A stretch of DNA of 64,000 nucleotides. It comes from Axinella damicornis (Eukaryota; Porifera; Demospongiae; Axinellida; Axinellidae). Both the position numbers and the translations under genes were made by a program. The stretch covers positions 8,938,038 to 9,002,037 of the forward strand of contig OZ007517.1 of the NCBI GenBank assembly GCA_963931865.1. Reading direction: 5' to 3'. The notes under the pieces are model-generated. The model searched no databases. It had not been told where the DNA came from and saw only the letters and a list, made by a program, of their open reading frames with translations. Of the stretch, positions 10,453 through 18,052 are shown piece after piece; position 1 is the first letter of the stretch; each line of letters starts with the position of its first letter.

Positions 10453-12086
10453 ACACACATTTTTAAGTGCTATGAAACAAAAAGGCAAAGACACAAGCTA
10501 CATAGCAGTTCAAAAGAGCAGCTATTTCATACTGTATAATTATGTACATCTGTTTTGATTATCGACCCTAGATTGAGTCAGAATCCATCTCAGAGGATCT
10601 AAATTTCCTGGGGGAACCCCCTGTAAAGTGTAGTAACACACACCACTTGTGCCCCACCAAAATTCATCAAAGGCCTAGTTTCGCCCGCTCTTGGGAAAAT
10701 TTCTAAATGAAACCATGCATACAGTGCACAGGACTCACCATCATATATTACCACATAGAGGCTCTGTAGTACTCCACTGCCATCAAGTATGTCACAGCGG
10801 AAGATCCCTGTTGTGGTACCCTCAGGGTTGCGGTGGAGCAGCACTGTCCCAGGATTAGTACTCTTAGTTCTATAGTATGGAAGATCACCATTATTCACGA
10901 CTGGACTTCCATTGGGAAAGTACCACTGAGTGTCAGGGTTTTGAAAGGTAGTACAGCAGGATGAGTAGGTAGTAGTGCAGAGCAGAGCTGCACTACCAGT
11001 TCCAATGTCTGTCCTGGTCACAATGCTGTTGTTGGTATATGTACTCCTCACACCACCCACAGGAGTTAACTCAATACCTGTAGATTGGTAAGGAAACAAT
11101 CACATGTAAAGAACCGCCAGCTCAATACTGCTTCTGGTTATTCATGGTCCCTGGTAATTCTGACGATAATGTATAGACTGGTAGGAGTGCAATATGGTGA
11201 GGTATATTGCTAGTGTAGTTCACACCATTCAGGGTTAGGCCAACACCTGGATGAAATAACAACATGTTAATAGACAACACCATTTCTGNNNNNNNNNNNN
11301 NNNNNNNNNNNNNNNNNNNNNNNNNNNNNNNNNNNNNNNNNNNNNNNNNNNNNNNNNNNNNNNNNNNNNNNNNNNNNNNNNNNNNNNNNNNNNNNNNNNN
11401 NNNNNNNNNNNNNNNNNNNNNNNNNNNNNNNNNNNNNNNNNNNNNNNNNNNNNNNNNNNNNNNNNNNNNNNNNNNNNNNNNNNNNNNNAAACAGCCAACG
11501 GCTGCCCTATACTTAGTACTAGGCTGACTCGGCTAACCTTGTGATGTACGCGAATCGAGTTGCTGATCTGGCGCAGCATCGATCCTCATACATCTGGAAC
11601 GCGCAGTACAAAGCACGAAGGTGCCACGAGAGCCCATCTTGATAATTGAAAAATGAAGGCGAAAAAATTTTTCCGCGCTTCGCGCGGCGGACAGTCCGAC
11701 TGATCGGCGCTACGCGCCTCTGTGCACTGTCTTCGGCAGCGTGCGTAGACTACCCCACTGGCTTGCCCCCCCCGATTGTAAATACGTGCCGCCGCCCCTG
11801 ACTAGTCAAGTGCATGGAGTGGCACCGCATGGGTCAGTACCCTCGTTCCCACCTGTGCGCGCGGTATTATGTATAATATTATAGTAAATGTTTGGAAGGG
11901 AGTGAATCATGATTAGCTCAATACTCCAGGTATAGAGGGCATCTTGTCGAGTTACTCTAAACTACGTACCGTGAACCACGAGGGTATTCACGATCTATGC
12001 TTACCATGGCCATCTTGGCCCATCGCGCTCACCACGACACTGCAAAACACGGCAACCAAACCCACCACGACGCCTCCTAACCTCAT
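857..12086 (-). CDS. Gene A: secreted or receptor-type Ig/FN3 protein, 5' complete, 3' end outside the window
   Basis: I assembled seven exons, all phase 1 at both ends, so they join in frame. They are a signal-peptide exon (12005-12086), two Ig-like exons (10739-11077, 9418-9753) and four FN3 exons (7154-7426, 6757-7047, 2184-2468, 857-1159). Each is bounded by AG and GT on the minus strand. The leader exon is nearly the same as that of gene B, and its flanking intron is also similar, so A and B are paralogues. By analogy gene A would be a surface receptor, perhaps also a receptor phosphatase, but no membrane span or phosphatase domain lies in the window. A 200-N gap between the leader and the first Ig exon may hide further exons. 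Confidence 0.75.
1160..2183. other. Gene A intron with a 30-bp minisatellite and a small hairpin
   Basis: This gap between two FN3 exons contains about ten degenerate copies of a roughly 30-bp unit (AGCAGCAGCTGAAGCGGACG plus CAATCGGGG) at about 1390-1675. A perfect 10-bp-arm hairpin follows at 1700-1730 (GTAGCTGGGC...GCCCAGCTAC). The long open frames across the minisatellite come from its composition and are not genes. Confidence 0.65.
1390..1675. repeat. Minisatellite, unit about 30 bp
   Basis: The core GAAGCGGACGCAATCGGGGA recurs about ten times with point changes and small indels. It lies inside a gene A intron. The units have diverged, so this is not a very recent expansion. Confidence 0.75.
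2184..2468 (-). CDS. Gene A FN3 exon 3
   Basis: The 285-bp, phase 1-1 exon encodes one FN3 domain of about 95 residues. Visible marks are SVQWERVD (strand-B Trp), ITGYMVSY and the YTVMGLNASTEYFVMVAAMN signature. The acceptor is ...TCTAG and the donor is GTAAGA at 2182-2183. The run DCIDRNSDITGY resembles the DRNGIITQY segment of the gene B FN3 array, which supports common descent. Confidence 0.8.
2961..3103. repeat. Hairpin element of the TAGCCTCGTTCCCAGG family
   Basis: The inner palindrome at 2961-3034 runs from TAGCCTCGTTCCCAGGCCGC to its complement, centred on AAGACGTCTT. A second right-hand end, GGCCTGGGAACGAGGCTA, follows at 3086-3103, with an inner segment (ACTGCAAGTGACGAAAAG) shared with the copy at 49421-49513. 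The locus is therefore either a longer element or one element nested in another. No target duplication is evident. Confidence 0.75.
3486..3765. repeat. Foldback element with arms of about 130 bp
   Basis: The sequence at about 3486-3612 (AAGTAATAAAAAAACATTTA onward) is followed by a nearly perfect reverse complement ending at about 3765. The central spacer near 3620 is short. A shorter, altered copy lies at about 55137-55330. The matching open frames on both strands (FLRFWYPYILLHFKCF) are a by-product of the palindrome. Confidence 0.85.
4337..5016. mobile_element. Non-autonomous element of 680 bp with 85-bp inverted ends
   Basis: The left end GGATCAGTTGGAATATACGG (4337 onward) continues through GCGGGGCTAGGCGAGTCACG and is reverse-complemented at about 4928-5016, ending CCAACTGATCC. 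The interior has no recognisable transposase. The related repeat at 54.5 kb has uninterrupted GAAAGAAGAA-type sequence at the matching site. The block 4337-6170, which includes this element, is therefore an insertion relative to that copy. Confidence 0.7.
5114..6140. repeat. Two direct copies of a roughly 430-bp repeat unit
   Basis: Copy 1 (about 5114-5540) and copy 2 (about 5713-6140) share long runs such as GTTTGAGTACTTAGG, CACCGCCGTGATCGCTATCA and TGCCACGTGGCATGTGCG. A third, inverted relative is at about 55345-55600. Short frames (LTARQKRSYLHHQGEF) recur in all copies, but no known domain is visible. This is repetitive DNA of unknown class. Confidence 0.7.
6757..7047 (-). CDS. Gene A FN3 exon 2
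   Basis: The 291-bp, phase 1-1 exon encodes one FN3 domain of 97 residues. It shows IDLTWAPEL (strand-B Trp), VMSYKVTFSY and the LTGRQEFSSYTVSVTALN signature. The acceptor is TTTAG at 7048 and the donor is GTAAAA at 6755-6756. It lies just 106 bp from FN3 exon 1. Confidence 0.8.
7154..7426 (-). CDS. Gene A FN3 exon 1
   Basis: The 273-bp, phase 1-1 exon encodes one FN3 domain of 91 residues: QPGNLAAVP at the start, FTVSWTAP (Trp), VTGYRIHW and PGLVYTISIMALS near the end. The acceptor is CCACAG at 7427 and the donor is GTGAGT at 7152-7153. Confidence 0.8.
7427..9417. other. Gene A intron with short repeats
   Basis: No exon is supported. The stretch contains a cluster of short palindromic repeats (GTCCCGGAATTTCCGGGACT and variants, about 8090-8160) and the left part of the 1.3-kb tandem duplication, which starts near 8690. 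It also contains a C-tract joined to a CA repeat (9089-9136). Confidence 0.6.
9089..9136. repeat. C-tract fused to a CA microsatellite
   Basis: About 27 consecutive C are followed directly by a CA repeat. The second copy of the duplication carries the same structure at 10413-10460. A longer one is in gene B at 26992-27062. Confidence 0.95.
9418..9753 (-). CDS. Gene A Ig-like exon 2
   Basis: The 336-bp, phase 1-1 exon encodes an Ig-like domain of 112 residues. The first Cys is in AALLCTTTY, the core Trp in TTRWFLPNG, and the second Cys in TTGIFRCDILDG. The latter replaces the more usual DxGxYxC motif. The extra CC pair (SPCCSSG) could form an additional disulfide. It is the downstream copy of the exon at 10739-11077. 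Confidence 0.75.
10413..10460. repeat. C-tract fused to a CA microsatellite (second copy)
   Basis: About 26 C are followed by a CA repeat. This is the tandem-duplication counterpart of 9089-9136. Confidence 0.95.
10739..11077 (-). CDS. Gene A Ig-like exon 1
   Basis: The 339-bp, phase 1-1 exon encodes a 113-residue Ig-like domain almost the same as exon 2. Most differences are clustered in the middle (SSCCTTFQNPDTQWYFPNGSP against SPCCSSGNPTTRWFLPNGVR), around the core Trp. The outer parts are nearly unchanged. The acceptor is CTACAG and the donor is GTGAGT. Confidence 0.75.
11289..11488. other. Assembly gap (200 N)
   Basis: The gap is exactly 200 undetermined bases, a standard size that need not reflect true length. 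It cuts off the right end of the 1.3-kb tandem duplication inside gene A. Confidence 1.
11489..12004. other. First intron of gene A, right of the gap
   Basis: No exon is seen. The part next to the leader exon (TACCGTGAACCACGAGGG, near 11965) is shared with the matching intron of gene B near 40620, so the two genes share intron as well as exon sequence. Confidence 0.65.
12005..12086 (-). CDS. Gene A leader exon (signal peptide)
   Basis: The exon encodes [20 protein letters not shown] then AMGQDGH, a typical signal peptide with a hydrophobic core. It ends at donor GTAAGC (12003-12004) in phase 1. I chose the ATG at 12086 because it aligns with the leader of gene B ([20 protein letters not shown]). 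In-frame ATGs further upstream (12110 and 12134) would add up to 16 residues and cannot be excluded. Confidence 0.8.
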
Positions 12087-12593
12087 CGCCAAATCCGCCA
12101 TCACCGCACACACCTGCGCCTGCATGCGGTATCCATGATCCAGGGGCCGGGGGGGTAGGACAAGATCACGTGCACTGTCATTTTGTATGACGTAATGCAA
12201 AGTCGTTCTACTGCTTTTCTCCGTGGAAGAAGGCTGCATTGCGCTTTCAAAGCATCCTGAAGAGTAACCTCCATGCAAAGACTGTGACCGAACTGGGTAT
12301 AAGTCACTACACACTACTACGTGCCTGTACTGAGCAGTTATGTAAGTGACCATGCGGACTCACCGAGAATATCAGCGAATGCAGACTTGTCGACCGCACT
12401 CAAGTGTTTAGCATCAAGTAGGAAGTCAATAAAGCGATCGAACCCCATCGAACCCCAGCGATAAGTCGGCGCTAGAGCTGTTACTAGTCTGCTAGTTCCG
12501 CATACGTCTTGTATATTACTGTGCACTATCCCTATGGAATTTTAATTGTACCACGTGCGCACAGACCTTGTCCCACCCCGGGGCCCCGGCCTG
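12087..12593. promoter_or_regulatory. Upstream region of gene A with a CRE-like site
   Basis: The site TGACGTAA lies at 12188-12195, about 100 bp upstream of the chosen ATG. Gene B has a full TGACGTCA palindrome about 80 bp upstream of its ATG, and both regions also share GCAGGCGCA. I see no clear TATA box here. The rest of the interval up to the transposon shows nothing recognisable. Confidence 0.4.
12585..12593. repeat. Left 9-bp target-site duplication of the Mutator-like element
   Basis: CCCGGCCTG directly abuts the left terminal repeat and is repeated exactly at 17439-17447. Nine base pairs is the typical duplication length for Mutator-like elements. Confidence 0.85.
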
Positions 12594-12712
12594 GGGTTAC
12601 TCTAAAAGTAGGAATGGGAAATGGGAAATGAGGAAATGGGGAAATGAGGAAATGGAGAAATGAGGAAATGGAGAAATGAGGAAATGGAGAAATGAGGAAA
12701 TGGAGTAAATTA
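12594..12712. repeat. Left terminal inverted repeat of the MULE
   Basis: The unique first 20 bases are followed by short GAGGAAATGGAGAAAT tandem units, which make the exact inner boundary ambiguous. The right counterpart is 17342-17438. Confidence 0.85.
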
Positions 12713-12999
12713 ACAAGGAAATAATTAGTTCGAGCTTATGCACACTACCCACCTCAACAGAACTGGCAAGTCTCGATAAGCACTAGTAAAACTTGCCACA
12801 ACCACATGCACACTCATAGCACCCTAGCCCTAAGGGTAGAAAGTGAACTCTCAACCCTTCATCAAGACATGACATGCAGACATACACAAGTGCTGCACTA
12901 TAATAGCACTTCACAGGCTGGCTGTCAAAAATAATACAGTAAGCAGGATATGTGTCACAAAGGTAAGGTTATATTATGGTGTCATGAGTTCAAAGAGTG

Positions 13000-15900
13000 T
13001 TACAGAACTGCCTGAAGGCACGTGATGAGGTAGAACTTCTGAACAGGTGAGAGTACTTTCTTCACATCTTCTGGGACAACCAGATCTCCTCCACTGAATG
13101 AAGGACTTGCCTGCCTCAAACAATGCATATGAGCGTGATAATGTGAGTTACTTTCTCTACCTATGAAATTCGCTCCTGTTATTAGATTCGACACCATTCG
13201 TCTTTCCATACGCGCTACAACAAGTCCAAGCGTATCATTTGTACCATCATAGTTCTTGCGGCATGCCTGGCATACTTTTATTTGCTTGGTTTTAAACTTC
13301 AATACGAATGGATTACTGCCAGATACAGATGGACCCAAATAACAGGAAGGACGTGAAAGAAGTGCAGGAGTAGGTTGAGTACGGGTAAGAGGATTGGTAG
13401 TGAGGGCAACACTTCCACCAACCACAAGACTACTATTGGATACAATTAGCTGTGAGCCAGAAGTAGGTGTGAAATTGGGGTTGGCTGTCTCAGTAACTGG
13501 AGTACAGTTCAGGGAATGAGTTGGCTCACAGGGTGTGGTGTTGTAGCCGGCAGTGGTAGAGGGACTCAAGCTATCTGGACTGGCAGCAGAGAAGGGGGAA
13601 CTATCCTTGCCAGTTGACTGCACATGCTGGAGGCACTGTCGAACTGATCGCGTTTGAATGGGAGTCACACATCTCCGTTTACGCTTAGGAATTCCACCCT
13701 TTCTCCCAGAGCCACTGGGCATTCCATGGTTAGCTATAGCTGTCAGATTTGGTCCACGTTTGTAGTTTTCCAGAAAGGAACGCAAATCACCATTGTCGTG
13801 GCAAGCAGCGATGATGTGTGAACACAGAGAAAATCCTTTGAACATTGGACACTTTTCATCACATGAGTACTGGAGGTTTTTGCCATTCGTCTTGACAAGG
13901 TGGGGGTGCTCTGATGAGGAACTCATAACTAGTCGTGCCTTCTTATCACGGCTCCATGGAACCTTTAGGATTCCACCATCTGACTGCACCAAGCGTTCAG
14001 CCTTCTTCCACATATTATCTAGGATGGACATTGACACGGTGGTTACTCCACAATCTTTAGCAGCAACTTCAAGTACTGTACTGGGAGTGGGGGGATGGTT
14101 TTCAGCCTCACTGTGTGAAGATGTGGTAGCAGAAACCATGGAAAGAGCAGCAGGTTTGTCATGAGACATTTTGCCGGCCATCTCACAATTGAGTACCTTC
14201 TTTATGTGCCTTTCCCTTGACACCGAACTCATTCCAGAAAACCAGGTGGCTTCCGGTACTTGCAAGTAACTGTACTGTGAGGTGAAATGCCATTCACCTC
14301 GCCCAATCACAGCTTTCTCCAGTTCAGCAGTGTTTCGATCAGCAATGGACCTCAGGTGCTCGATCAGTACAGGCAGCTTGTTCTCCTTCCAGTTGACTTC
14401 CTGCTTAATGACGTGGTTCAGTGATTCACTTGCATTGGTCGTGAAGTGGTGACTGGGATCCCTGATACCTGCTTTGGCTCTCACTGTGGGCAAGACACTA
14501 TCAACTATGTCATTTGCCTTGTATTGGCAAAACCACCCATGAAACTGAGGCAATGACCCAGGTTGAATGCAACCTCTCTCCAAGTTGTTCCATCGTGTTC
14601 GAAGCTGCTCCAAAGCTTTCCAAAACGATGTGTCAGACTCTGCATCAATCAAGCCCATTTCAAAATGACTTCCAATCTGAGACCCAAATATGTCATCAAG
14701 GAAATCCTTCCAAATACTTCTGGGAATGTTTAGTGCATGAAGTTTGTCTTTCACATTTTGACGCATGTGATTGACACACCTCAAATGGACTGCTCCTGGA
14801 AAGGCAACACTGAATGCCTTGATTAACTCTGGCTCTCCATCTGTCCCAAAGGCTTTCAGTTTCGCTACTTGTGGATTGAGTCGGATTAGTGTTGACGCAA
14901 AGTAGTGAAATGGACGGAAGGTTTTCGTTTTGTGAATAAGAACAGGACCAAGCACAATTGCATGGTTGCCTTTGTTTGTTTCGACAAGGAGATTCTGGTA
15001 GGTAATAGGGGTGACATAGAAGGGGCCAAGGTTAAAGGTAGGATCAACATTTAGAACACAGAATGGATCACTCGTAGAGAACCTCACCAGATCAGCTAGT
15101 TGCTGGTCAGTTGCTAGGATGCACATTGGCTCAGGAGCAGCCTCCACTGACCGAACATATGCTTGTGAGCCTGAAGTCTCCTTGCACATTAGCATGACTT
15201 GCGCCAGTACATCAGTACGAGGTATACTCTTTGGCAATGTAGTTTGAGGACGGTTGTAGTTTAAATTGTATACCTGCTTTCGGTTACGAGGAAGGTCGCA
15301 ACCAGACTTTGCGTTGACCACCCCCCCCCCCTTATATTTTCGACTTGTCTTAACGCTTGCAAAGGTGGTTTGGCTTCAGCAGATCGCTTCAACATTTTAA
15401 GTGTGCTCGCTTTGCAGCGGCTAAATGGCTTCTTTCCCTTCGAATTGCCATGTGGTTTGACGTCAATAGGATGCTCATTGCGATCAAATCCATACTGGAC
15501 GAATGCCATTTGCTGGCACTGCCCTTGGTAGTCTGTAATGGAATTCAATAGCATATCATTATAATCATGTTTATCTCATTAATCTTATTATGGAAAATGC
15601 TCAATTTATAGCTAGGACTGCTCATTTACAAGCAGCAGCAGTAAGTTGCTGCTTCAACAACACAGGAGGGACTCGGGTGCATTAAGGCGTGATCACTTTG
15701 CATGTTGAGGTGACATATTACAGAGGTTTTATGACTCCTTGCAAAGTCAAAAGCCTGAACTGTAAAGCGTGAACTGTGGCTAAATGAGATGTGAAGTGCT
15801 AGCTGAATAGATAATTGCAGGTGTGAACATTGCAATTATCTATTCAGCTAGCACTTCAACATCTCATTTAGCAACAGTTCACCCTTTAATTACTGTTCAG

Positions 15901-17221
15901 GCTTTTGACTTTGCAAGGAGTCATAAAACCTCTGTATATCATGCTAGCTGTACACCATGGACCTCAGACTTCAAGAACATTTACATCATTTTATGGCCAC
16001 ACCCACATCCACCACTGACATTGAAGAGAAGTATGCATGCCATCGCAAATATTGGGAAAGCTGGAGCAGTAACTAAAAATCGATTGGGATCCCAGAGATT
16101 ACAAACCGATCCAGAAAATACAGATGTTCCTGGTGTTGCACTGATAAACTGACCTTACTCAAACTTCGGAGTACCCATACGTTATCTGAATCATGCAGGT
16201 ACAGTTTGAAGCACTTACCATGCACCACAGTAATGATGCGAGTGAAGTCAGGTGAGCTGTTGTGCCGATAGTAGGTACGTATCACCTTGTAATGATTTGG
16301 GTGGTTTCTCATCCGTGAGCGTTTGAAGACTCTCGTCTTTTCAGAAGTTGAATGGATGCTAACATATGTCACGGGAGATCCCTTACGCTTCCAGACTCCG
16401 TTTTCATCTGCACGAATATCAAGAGGATCATCCAAAGAATGCAAATCGACGACAAATGCAACATTTCGACAGACTCGCACAGGCTGCTTTGAACACACTT
16501 TCTCTTTTGGCACAGGATTGGCAATCAGGATCTTGGCGAGTTCTTCCACTGAAAAGTGCTGACTACGCTTGGTCCACTTGTACACGGGTAGGGAGGAATC
16601 TCCATCATAAAACTCACAACCAGGTCCAGCTGCAGATTCCAAGGCACTATCAACAATGAAATAGACAATGAAATAATAACTGGATGATCAAATGCTCTAG
16701 GATCTGTTGCATCTACTAGAAACTGAAGCTGGTTCCATTTCATACACTGAGGTAGTTAAGGCGTCTCAAATAATAAGCTATACTGCCAGGATCGCGGGTG
16801 TCAACAACTGCCACAAAGTGGCTATTGACACCGACCTCGCTCAAACAACTCTAACCTAAATGAAGCATAAAAGTATTTCCACCATCGGTGTCAATAGCTT
16901 TACATGGCGACACCGACGATGGTGTCAATACACACTGCATGTTTTAAGGTTAGGCGCCATGTACCTGTAGCTGCCGGCTTCAACCTCTGAGTCGCCGATC
17001 AACTCGTGGTCTTCAATCTCCGATTCGCCGGTTGAGTCGTGGTCTTCAACGTCCGAGTCGTGGCCTTCAACGTCCGAGTCGTGACCTTCAACATCCGAGT
17101 CGTGACCTTCAACGTCCGAGTCGCTGTGGCCAAGTTCAACGTCCAAGTCGCCGGTCAGATCGTGGTCTTCCACCTCCGAGTCTGAGTCGCTAGAGACTGT
17201 AAGGTCTATGACATTCGCCAT
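13000..17221 (-). CDS. MULE transposase with SWIM zinc finger (three exons)
   Basis: Proposed exons are 16965-17221, 16159-16646 and 13000-15532, joined in phases 2 and 1. Exon 1 encodes an acidic N-terminus starting MANVIDLTVSSDSDSE. Exon 3 holds the catalytic core: a first Asp in VDPTFNLG, a second Asp in FGTDGEPEL, a Cys-His pair in LRCVNHMRQN and a Glu in NASESLNHV, consistent with a MULE DDE core. A SWIM finger follows (CDEKCPMF...LCSHIIAAC). The C-terminus has a possible CxxC...HxH Zn site (VCQACRKN, HYHAHMHC). A run of 11 G on the coding strand (15321-15331) breaks the frame between NIRGG and VVNAKSGCD. This may be an assembly error, replication slippage or real decay. Confidence 0.8.
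15321..15331 (-). other. Homopolymer frameshift in the MULE transposase
   Basis: With 11 G the upstream frame (KPPLQALRQVENIRGGG) does not connect to the downstream frame (VVNAKSGCDLPRNRK). A count of 10 or 13 G would restore continuity. Homopolymers of this length are error-prone in sequencing. Confidence 0.7.
15712..15941. repeat. Foldback element inside MULE intron 2
   Basis: Arms of about 110 bp are inverted around 15830. The left arm includes AGAGGTTTTATGACTCCTTG and the right arm CAAGGAGTCATAAAACCTCT, with GCTAGCTGAATAGATAATTG near the centre. It has no coding potential. Confidence 0.85.
16965..17221 (-). CDS. MULE exon 1: acidic N-terminus with a SUMO-interaction-like motif and heptad repeats
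   Basis: The exon starts MANVIDLTVSSDSDSEVE. VIDLT followed by Ser/Asp residues has the form of a SUMO-interacting motif. About four tandem copies of a 21-bp unit encoding DSDVEGH or DSDVEDH follow. The donor GTACAT (16963-16964) leaves phase 2, which the exon 2 acceptor (16646) completes. I assign it to the transposon because it lies inside the inverted ends and joins in frame. Confidence 0.65.
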
Positions 17222-17341
17222 ATCACGTCAGGCTAGTATCGAGTCTGTCAACTGAGAACTGTCAGGCTAGGACGAAAAACGAAATCGTGTGCCGCCTGAA
17301 TTTGCCCGCCGAAGTTTTCTGCACATGCGTGTTCACGTGTT

Positions 17342-17438
17342 CCCATGTGCTTCCATTTCCTCATTTCCTCATTTCCCCATTTCCTCATTTCCCCATTTCC
17401 CATTTCTCATTTCCTCGTTCCTACTTTTAGAGTAACCC
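17342..17438. repeat. Right terminal inverted repeat of the MULE
   Basis: This is the reverse complement of the left end, reading CCTACTTTTAGAGTAACCC outward. Tandem CCCATTTCCTCATTT-type units lie on its inner side. Confidence 0.85.
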
Positions 17439-17447
17439 CCCGGCCTG
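17439..17447. repeat. Right 9-bp target-site duplication of the MULE
   Basis: CCCGGCCTG here exactly matches 12585-12593. Confidence 0.85.
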
Positions 17448-18052
17448 TGCGGTATCGTATACAATTACAACGGCACGTACGTATGCACGTAGCCACGTGC
17501 ACCCGAAGAACGGCGATTTCCGCTTCGCGCATGCGCGCGCGCGGGGTATAGCAACTCCACTTAGACTTCTTATCTAAATTTAAAAATCTGTATGTCTGAT
17601 TTGTACATTTATATCGTGCTCACTTGGGCTTCATCGATCAACTTTGAATTGAATTGAATTGTATAACTCTCTCGGGATTTCTAGTCTTGTCGTCCATACT
17701 CCATTCCATATATTATGCCACTGTAGGTTCTGCAACTACATGTACACACTAGGAGTGCGGTGTACGAGAAGTGGGCTGCAGCTGGTGACTGGTTCCTGTG
17801 TACAGGTGTATAAGAGACTTTATGAACTGACTCGGAGGAAATGCTGTGCCACATCTGGAGTGCCAACACTTGACTATGAAGGTCCCTGTATGTATTGGCC
17901 AATAATAAGGACAATGATTAAACTTTGAACATTCTAATGAGGAAAATTAGTCACACAAAAGCAATGTGCTATCTATATATAAATCAGTAACCTACGAACA
18001 ACTATTGAAGGACTATATGGAGACATTTCTGATATAATATTATGTTGTGTAG
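17448..18052. other. Intergenic / 3' region of gene B
   Basis: This stretch lies between the MULE and the gene B stop codon. It probably contains the gene B 3' untranslated region. I found no canonical AATAAA on the minus strand near the stop and no other gene. Confidence 0.5.

Larger units (their letters stand above)
8690..11288. repeat. Tandem segmental duplication of about 1.3 kb carrying an Ig exon
   Basis: The segment from about 8690-9980 recurs at about 10035-11288 in the same orientation, offset by roughly 1.32 kb. Both copies carry the same intron landmarks (GCACCTAACAGCGAATACGC, the C-tract plus CA repeat, TACTGTATAATTATGTACAT) and one Ig-like exon. The right copy ends exactly at the 200-N gap, so the copy number may be underestimated. 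Confidence 0.85.
12594..17438 (-). mobile_element. Complete Mutator-like element (MULE), 4845 bp
   Basis: Both ends start GGGTTACTCTAAAAGTAGG and continue into imperfect GGAAATGAGGAAATGGGGAA-type repeats, giving inverted ends of roughly 95-120 bp. A perfect 9-bp target duplication (CCCGGCCTG) flanks them. The interior encodes a transposase on the minus strand with a MULE-type catalytic core and a SWIM zinc finger. Termini, duplication and coding region all fit one insertion, placed between genes A and B. Its second intron has itself received a foldback element. A homopolymer frameshift is the only visible defect. Confidence 0.9.
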
